From G963676205 sp964342525 (GTDB taxonomy: Bacteria; Campylobacterota; Campylobacteria; Campylobacterales; Arcobacteraceae), in assembly GCA_964342525.1 (NCBI GenBank), contig CAYFGQ010000012.1, positions 1-64,000 of the forward strand: a stretch of DNA of 64,000 nucleotides, in the 5' to 3' direction. The notes under the pieces were generated by a model. That model had not been told where the DNA came from and ran no database searches. It saw only the letters and a program-made list of their open reading frames with translations. Of this stretch, positions 60,099 to 64,000 are shown piece by piece. The translations under genes and the position numbers were made by a program. Numbering within the stretch: the stretch's first letter is position 1; each line of letters starts with the position of its first letter.

Positions 60099-61148
60099 CT
60101 ATTTATTCTTAAGCTCATATACATAAGAGAAGATTTCAGCAAGGGTTTTATAGAACTCTGCTGGTAGTTCATCTTCAATCTCAACTTGTTCATAAAGAGC
60201 CCTTGCAAGGGCTGGATTTTCTATAATTGGTATCTCATGCTCCATTGCAAGTTCTTTAATTTTATGGGCAATAAAATCAATACCCTTAGCTACAATCTTT
60301 GGTGCTGAATCTTTTTCGGCATCATATTTCATAGCCACAGCATAATGTGTTGGATTGGTAATAACCACATCCGCATCAGGCACATCAGCCATCATTCTTT
60401 GTCTTGACATTTGTTGTTGGATTTGACGAATCCTAGCCTTTACTTGAGGATCCCCTTCCATATTTTTAAACTCATCTTTTATCTCTTGTTTAGTCATCCT
60501 AAGCTGTTTAAAATAATAATACCTAGTAAAGTAAAAATCTATAATAGCAAAGATGATAATCACCAATAAAATTGCCCCAATAAAATATCCTGTAAGATCT
60601 ATCATAAGAGCAATTGAAGCATATAATCCCATATCCATCATAGCAAGTAGATCATCACCCACAAAGAAAAATATCACAGTCATAATTATAAAAATCACAG
60701 TAAGTTTTGCCATTAGTTTTAAGGATTCTAAAACTTTTCTCATACTAAAAACATTACTCATCCCTTTTATGGGATCAATCTTTTCAAGTTTAAATTTTAC
60801 AGAGGTTCCAACAAAACCAAATTGGGCAAGATTAAAAGCCATAGCAAAAATAATCACTAAAGCAAAAAATGGAGCTAAAGTAGTAATAAAAGTCATAATA
60901 GTTGTTTGTAATATCACTTTTAGTGTAAGCCCATCTATTTCTTCGCCAATAAAGCCATAAGAAAAACGCATCATTTTTTCAATAGATTCCATTGCAAAAG
61001 ATGAAAAGAAAAGAAGATATAAAGATCCAAAAAATAGTACAGCAGCACCTACAAACTCAATTGATTTAGGGACATTACCTTCTTTTTTGGCATCTTCAAT
61101 CTTCTTGGGGGTGGGTTCTTCGGTTTTCTCTTCTTGATCTTCAGCCAT
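60099..61148 (-). CDS. flhB: Flagellar export component FlhB
   Basis: 349 residues: a charged start (MAEDQEEKTEEPTPKKIEDAKKEGN), four membrane helices, then the cytoplasmic domain with the self-cleaving NPTH in VVITNPTHYAVAMKYD. It sets the switch of flagellar type III export from hook to filament substrates, in contact with FliK. It is last in the transcribed order fliK-fliR-flhB, with 3 bp between fliR and flhB. The stop is 18 bp from the convergent regulator. Confidence 0.96.
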   Translation of the reverse strand: MAEDQEEKTEEPTPKKIEDAKKEGNVPKSIEFVGAAVLFFGSLYLLFFSSFAMESIEKMMRFSYGFIGEEIDGLTLKVILQTTIMTFITTLAPFFALVIIFAMAFNLAQFGFVGTSVKFKLEKIDPIKGMSNVFSMRKVLESLKLMAKLTVIFIIMTVIFFFVGDDLLAMMDMGLYASIALMIDLTGYFIGAILLVIIIFAIIDFYFTRYYYFKQLRMTKQEIKDEFKNMEGDPQVKARIRQIQQQMSRQRMMADVPDADVVITNPTHYAVAMKYDAEKDSAPKIVAKGIDFIAHKIKELAMEHEIPIIENPALARALYEQVEIEDELPAEFYKTLAEIFSYVYELKNK

Positions 61149-61151
61149 CTA

Positions 61152-61901
61152 TCATCCAAACTTATTAATAAAATAGTTTTTAAAACTCTCTGCAAATATC
61201 TCCATTCCTAAAAGCATAAAAACAAAGATAAGTATAAATTTTACCTGAAAAGTGATAACAAAAGGTGAAAATGCTGGCATCGATTTTGTACCATATCCAT
61301 AATATACATCAAGAACAAAACCGATAAAAAATAAAGGAAAAGCAAATGAAAATGCAAAAGCAAACATCTTTTTCACCTCATCAATAGCAAAACTCACCCC
61401 ATCATAATTAAAGATATTAAATCCCCCTAAATGTATGGAGTCAAAACTCATATGAAGCATCACCAATGTCACCTCATACATACCTGTCTCAAAATATAGA
61501 ATCAAAATAATATAATATAAAAATCTACCTACAACATTTTGTTGAGTTCCAGTAGCAGGGTCAAACATATTTGCCATAGATAAAGCTGTAGCATAACCAA
61601 TTAAATCCCCAATAATACTAATAGCCGCAAAAATCACATGCATCAAAAATGATCCCACAAGACCTAAAGTAATCTCACTTATAAGGGCTTCCATAAAGGT
61701 ATCCTGAGTCACATCTGTTTGAATATTCACAAGAGGAAATAAAAAAATAGTAAAATAAAATGAAAGGGCAATTCTAATAGTAGGAGAGATAGCCTTATCC
61801 CCGAAAATAGGCATGAAAGCCATAAAAGCCACTACCCTAGCAAATAAAAGTACAAAGGGATAAAGAATTTCACTATCAAAGAGTAAAAGGAGTTGTTCCA
61901 T
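61152..61901 (-). CDS. fliR: Flagellar export component FliR
   Basis: 249 residues, six membrane helices, typical RVVAFMAFMPIFGDKAISPTIRIALSF beginning and LIGYATALSMANMFDPATGTQQNVVGRF mid-section. It forms the export gate with FliP, FliQ and FlhB at the base of the flagellum. It lies 3 bp before flhB and 10 bp after the fliK stop. No unusual features. Confidence 0.96.
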   Translation of the reverse strand: MEQLLLLFDSEILYPFVLLFARVVAFMAFMPIFGDKAISPTIRIALSFYFTIFLFPLVNIQTDVTQDTFMEALISEITLGLVGSFLMHVIFAAISIIGDLIGYATALSMANMFDPATGTQQNVVGRFLYYIILILYFETGMYEVTLVMLHMSFDSIHLGGFNIFNYDGVSFAIDEVKKMFAFAFSFAFPLFFIGFVLDVYYGYGTKSMPAFSPFVITFQVKFILIFVFMLLGMEIFAESFKNYFINKFG

Positions 61902-61911
61902 CTACTACCTT

Positions 61912-64000
61912 TTACATATAATTAGATTGAGCTATAACTTCTTCTGTAGTATGTTGTTCAGCTATTATATTATTTGTTTGTTCTGCTGAGTTAGATCTAT
62001 TTTGATTTTGATTCGATCCATCATTTTGATTTTGATTTGATCCACTATCTTGTTGCATTCCAAAATCAAGATTAAAATTTGTTGCACTATCAAAGTTTCT
62101 TGTAAGTGCAGCTCTAAGTTGAGACTGGTTGTCTACAAAAGTTTCTAGAGTGTTTGTATTTGACATATTTAAAGAGATACTTATACCATTATTTTGATCA
62201 CTCTTTATCATAACCGCAATATTTCCAAGACCATTTGGATTTAAATTGATTCTAAAAGCTGTTAAAGGTGGCTTATAGTTTTGTGCCATTTCTCTAGCCA
62301 CATCACTCATCATAGATCTTAAACTTTGTCTAGCACCTATTATTCTATTCTCAATTGTTTGGGTAGCCTCAGCTGATACTGCCACCTCTACTACTTGTGC
62401 TTCAGCATTATTTGTAAGAGTATTTGCCTTTGCTACTATATTTTCATTTGTTTGAATCTGATTATTAACATTATGAAGTTTTCTACCAACACTATTATCA
62501 AAAGCTATTCTTTTTAGAAGATCATCCCTAGAGTTTTGAACTCTCACTTCCTCTTTTTGAACAACATCTTCAATCACTTCAGTTTCTGTTGCATTTAGTC
62601 CAAGAGTTTGTGCACTAGTTTTTATATCTCCCACATTTTTAGCATCCTGAGCTAATTTTACACCTTCACTTTTTTTCATCATATTTGCAATATCATTTCT
62701 CTTTTTTTGATCATGTAAATATCCAGCTGTTGCAAATAAAGGAAGATCTTTTTGTACAAACTGATCTTTAGCACCTAAAGACTCACTTGCCAATTTAGCC
62801 TCACTAGCAGTTGAACTAGTAGCCTCTTTCATCATCTTATCAAGTAAAGAATTAGAGTTTTGCTGTTTTTTATCAGCTAAAAGATTATCCTCTTTTTTCA
62901 TACTCTCTTTTAGAGTTGATTTTAGATTATTATCATTTATAGCAGTAACTTCACCCTTAGCTGTATCTCTAATACTAGCAAGTCCACTTGCTAAGTCTTG
63001 ATTTGAAGTAGGAGTCACACTTGTATTTGAAGCACCACCACTAGCACTTGCTATTGTTGCACTAGTAACACCTTTTAAAGAGTGATCTTTTTCATTTCTT
63101 AATAACTCTTGTTTTTTATCACTAGTTTTTAAATCTATATTTTTTGTTTCAACTTTTTTATCAACAATATTTTGATCACTAGCTTTAATATCCCCTGTGG
63201 CTGTATTATTATCTATATTTGGTGTTTGAATAGTTTGAGTAGGCTCTGAGCTACTTAAATTTACAGGTGTATTGTTTTGTGTAAGTGTCGTAGTTTTAGT
63301 ATTTGTTTGAGTTGGAGCTGTATTATTTACTGTTTTTGTGCTTCCATCTTTTGATTCACTAAGAGCTTTATCTGCTAAAGCAGTTGCTGTCGCTGAAGAG
63401 ATTAAATTATCTGCTAAAGATTTTTTAACAGTTCCCTCAGGTTTATTATCTACTTTTTGTTCTACTACATTATCTTGTACTTTTTTATTTGGTATTACAC
63501 TATTTGTAGTTGTTGTTTTATTTGAGTTTATTGGATTTTGTGTTTGGCTATTTACACTATCAGGAGATACTTTAGGACTCCCAATTACTGTTTTTTCTGC
63601 TATATTATTAGTTTGTGTTTGTACTTTTGGTGTACTAGTATTTTGAGCAACACTTTTTTTAGTATTTAAAGTTTGTGTAGTCTCACTAACATTTTGAGGA
63701 TTAATACTTTTTACTTTTTTAGCAATAGGAGCTGCAGTAGTAACAGTTGTAGCTACTTTTTGATTATCTGTTTTTTGTATTTGCTCACTGGAATTTTGAG
63801 TATTTGTTTTTTCATTTGTTAAACTACTCTGATTATTATTGATAATAGTTTGTTTTACTACAGGTTTATTATTTGTAGCTTGTGGATTTTGGTTTTGTAA
63901 AGTTGTTGTGTTTTCAGTTTTTTTATTTGGAACTATCTCTGTATTTTTTGTATTTGAATTTATTCCAGTATTTACTACTTCACTATTTGTTTGTCTTTGA
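61912..64000 (-). CDS. fliK: Flagellar hook-length control protein FliK, C-terminal 695 residues (N-terminus outside window)
   Basis: The frame is open without a stop from 61912 to the window edge, so the gene starts to the right of this window. The Met-like GTG at 63018 is an internal codon. The C-terminal domain (about the last 130 residues) has the FliK pattern LTAFRINLNPNGLGNIAVMIKSDQNNGISISLNMSNTNTLETFVDNQSQLRAAL, followed by an Asn/Gln-rich tail with repeated Gln-Asn units. The long N-terminal part is rich in Asn, Thr, Ser and Val, the usual low-complexity ruler region. FliK measures hook length and tells FlhB to switch substrates. It is first among fliK-fliR-flhB here. Confidence 0.88.
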   Translation of the reverse strand, partial: QRQTNSEVVNTGINSNTKNTEIVPNKKTENTTTLQNQNPQATNNKPVVKQTIINNNQSSLTNEKTNTQNSSEQIQKTDNQKVATTVTTAAPIAKKVKSINPQNVSETTQTLNTKKSVAQNTSTPKVQTQTNNIAEKTVIGSPKVSPDSVNSQTQNPINSNKTTTTNSVIPNKKVQDNVVEQKVDNKPEGTVKKSLADNLISSATATALADKALSESKDGSTKTVNNTAPTQTNTKTTTLTQNNTPVNLSSSEPTQTIQTPNIDNNTATGDIKASDQNIVDKKVETKNIDLKTSDKKQELLRNEKDHSLKGVTSATIASASGGASNTSVTPTSNQDLASGLASIRDTAKGEVTAINDNNLKSTLKESMKKEDNLLADKKQQNSNSLLDKMMKEATSSTASEAKLASESLGAKDQFVQKDLPLFATAGYLHDQKKRNDIANMMKKSEGVKLAQDAKNVGDIKTSAQTLGLNATETEVIEDVVQKEEVRVQNSRDDLLKRIAFDNSVGRKLHNVNNQIQTNENIVAKANTLTNNAEAQVVEVAVSAEATQTIENRIIGARQSLRSMMSDVAREMAQNYKPPLTAFRINLNPNGLGNIAVMIKSDQNNGISISLNMSNTNTLETFVDNQSQLRAALTRNFDSATNFNLDFGMQQDSGSNQNQNDGSNQNQNRSNSAEQTNNIIAEQHTTEEVIAQSNYM

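Noticed and set aside
61912..63018. FliK starting at the GTG at 63018
   Set aside because: The frame is open without a stop up to the window edge in the same phase, and there is no ribosome site at 63018, so the true start is outside.

Overview
The window is AT-rich and looks like a chromosomal scaffold of a marine or sediment Campylobacterota of the Arcobacter group. This rests on the low-GC codon use, the futalosine-pathway UbiD decarboxylase next to hemC, and the fliK-fliR-flhB order. It is an inference from gene families, not a species call. A run of exactly 100 N (18477-18576) marks an assembly gap. No rRNA, tRNA or CRISPR array was seen.

Backbone, left part (1-22363). A clipped gene end and a stand-alone TIR-effector-like gene come first. 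A tight minus-strand operon follows: proS, fxsA, a DsbC/G-like gene, hemC and a menaquinone decarboxylase. Next is a metal-uptake block on the plus strand: TonB receptor 1 with a His-tailed CcoG/NosR-like polyferredoxin, then an OprC/NosA-like copper receptor, then exbB-exbD-tonB. All three transcripts share one promoter design, a 7-4-7 direct repeat 8 bp before a -10 box. The first also has a riboswitch-like leader. Both receptor promoters are preceded by a stem-in-stem element at the same distance. After this come an orphan histidine kinase, a PadR/DUF1700 pair, the gap, an MnmD-like methyltransferase, an RluA-type pseudouridine synthase and priA.

Integrative element (22367-46715, about 24.3 kb). 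It is bounded by a 17-bp direct repeat, carries arm-type repeats at both ends, and has a tyrosine integrase at its right end. It has split a pilin-priA operon exactly at the junction of the two genes. Its parts, left to right, are: a five-gene overlapping operon (dual-GHKL ATPase, receiver-like protein, His-rich unknown, adenine methyltransferase, HTH protein) that I consider the best candidate for an undescribed defence or signalling system; a replication/transfer module (HUH Rep, unknown, FtsK-like ATPase, ArdA antirestriction protein); an arsenic-type permease with a Cys-rich loop plus an ArsR regulator; three lipoproteins controlled from a divergent XRE promoter; a roughly 330-nt many-hairpin non-coding region; and an unusual adenine-plus-cytosine DNA methyltransferase fusion.

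Backbone, right part (46716-64000). The pilin gene continues upstream into two small coiled-coil/ZapA-like genes. A 3513-residue surface lipoprotein follows, with cadherin-like repeats, Ig-like repeats and two seven-repeat FG-GAP propellers. Then come a divergent AraC / OmpR-type regulator pair and the flagellar genes flhB, fliR and a fliK that runs off the window.
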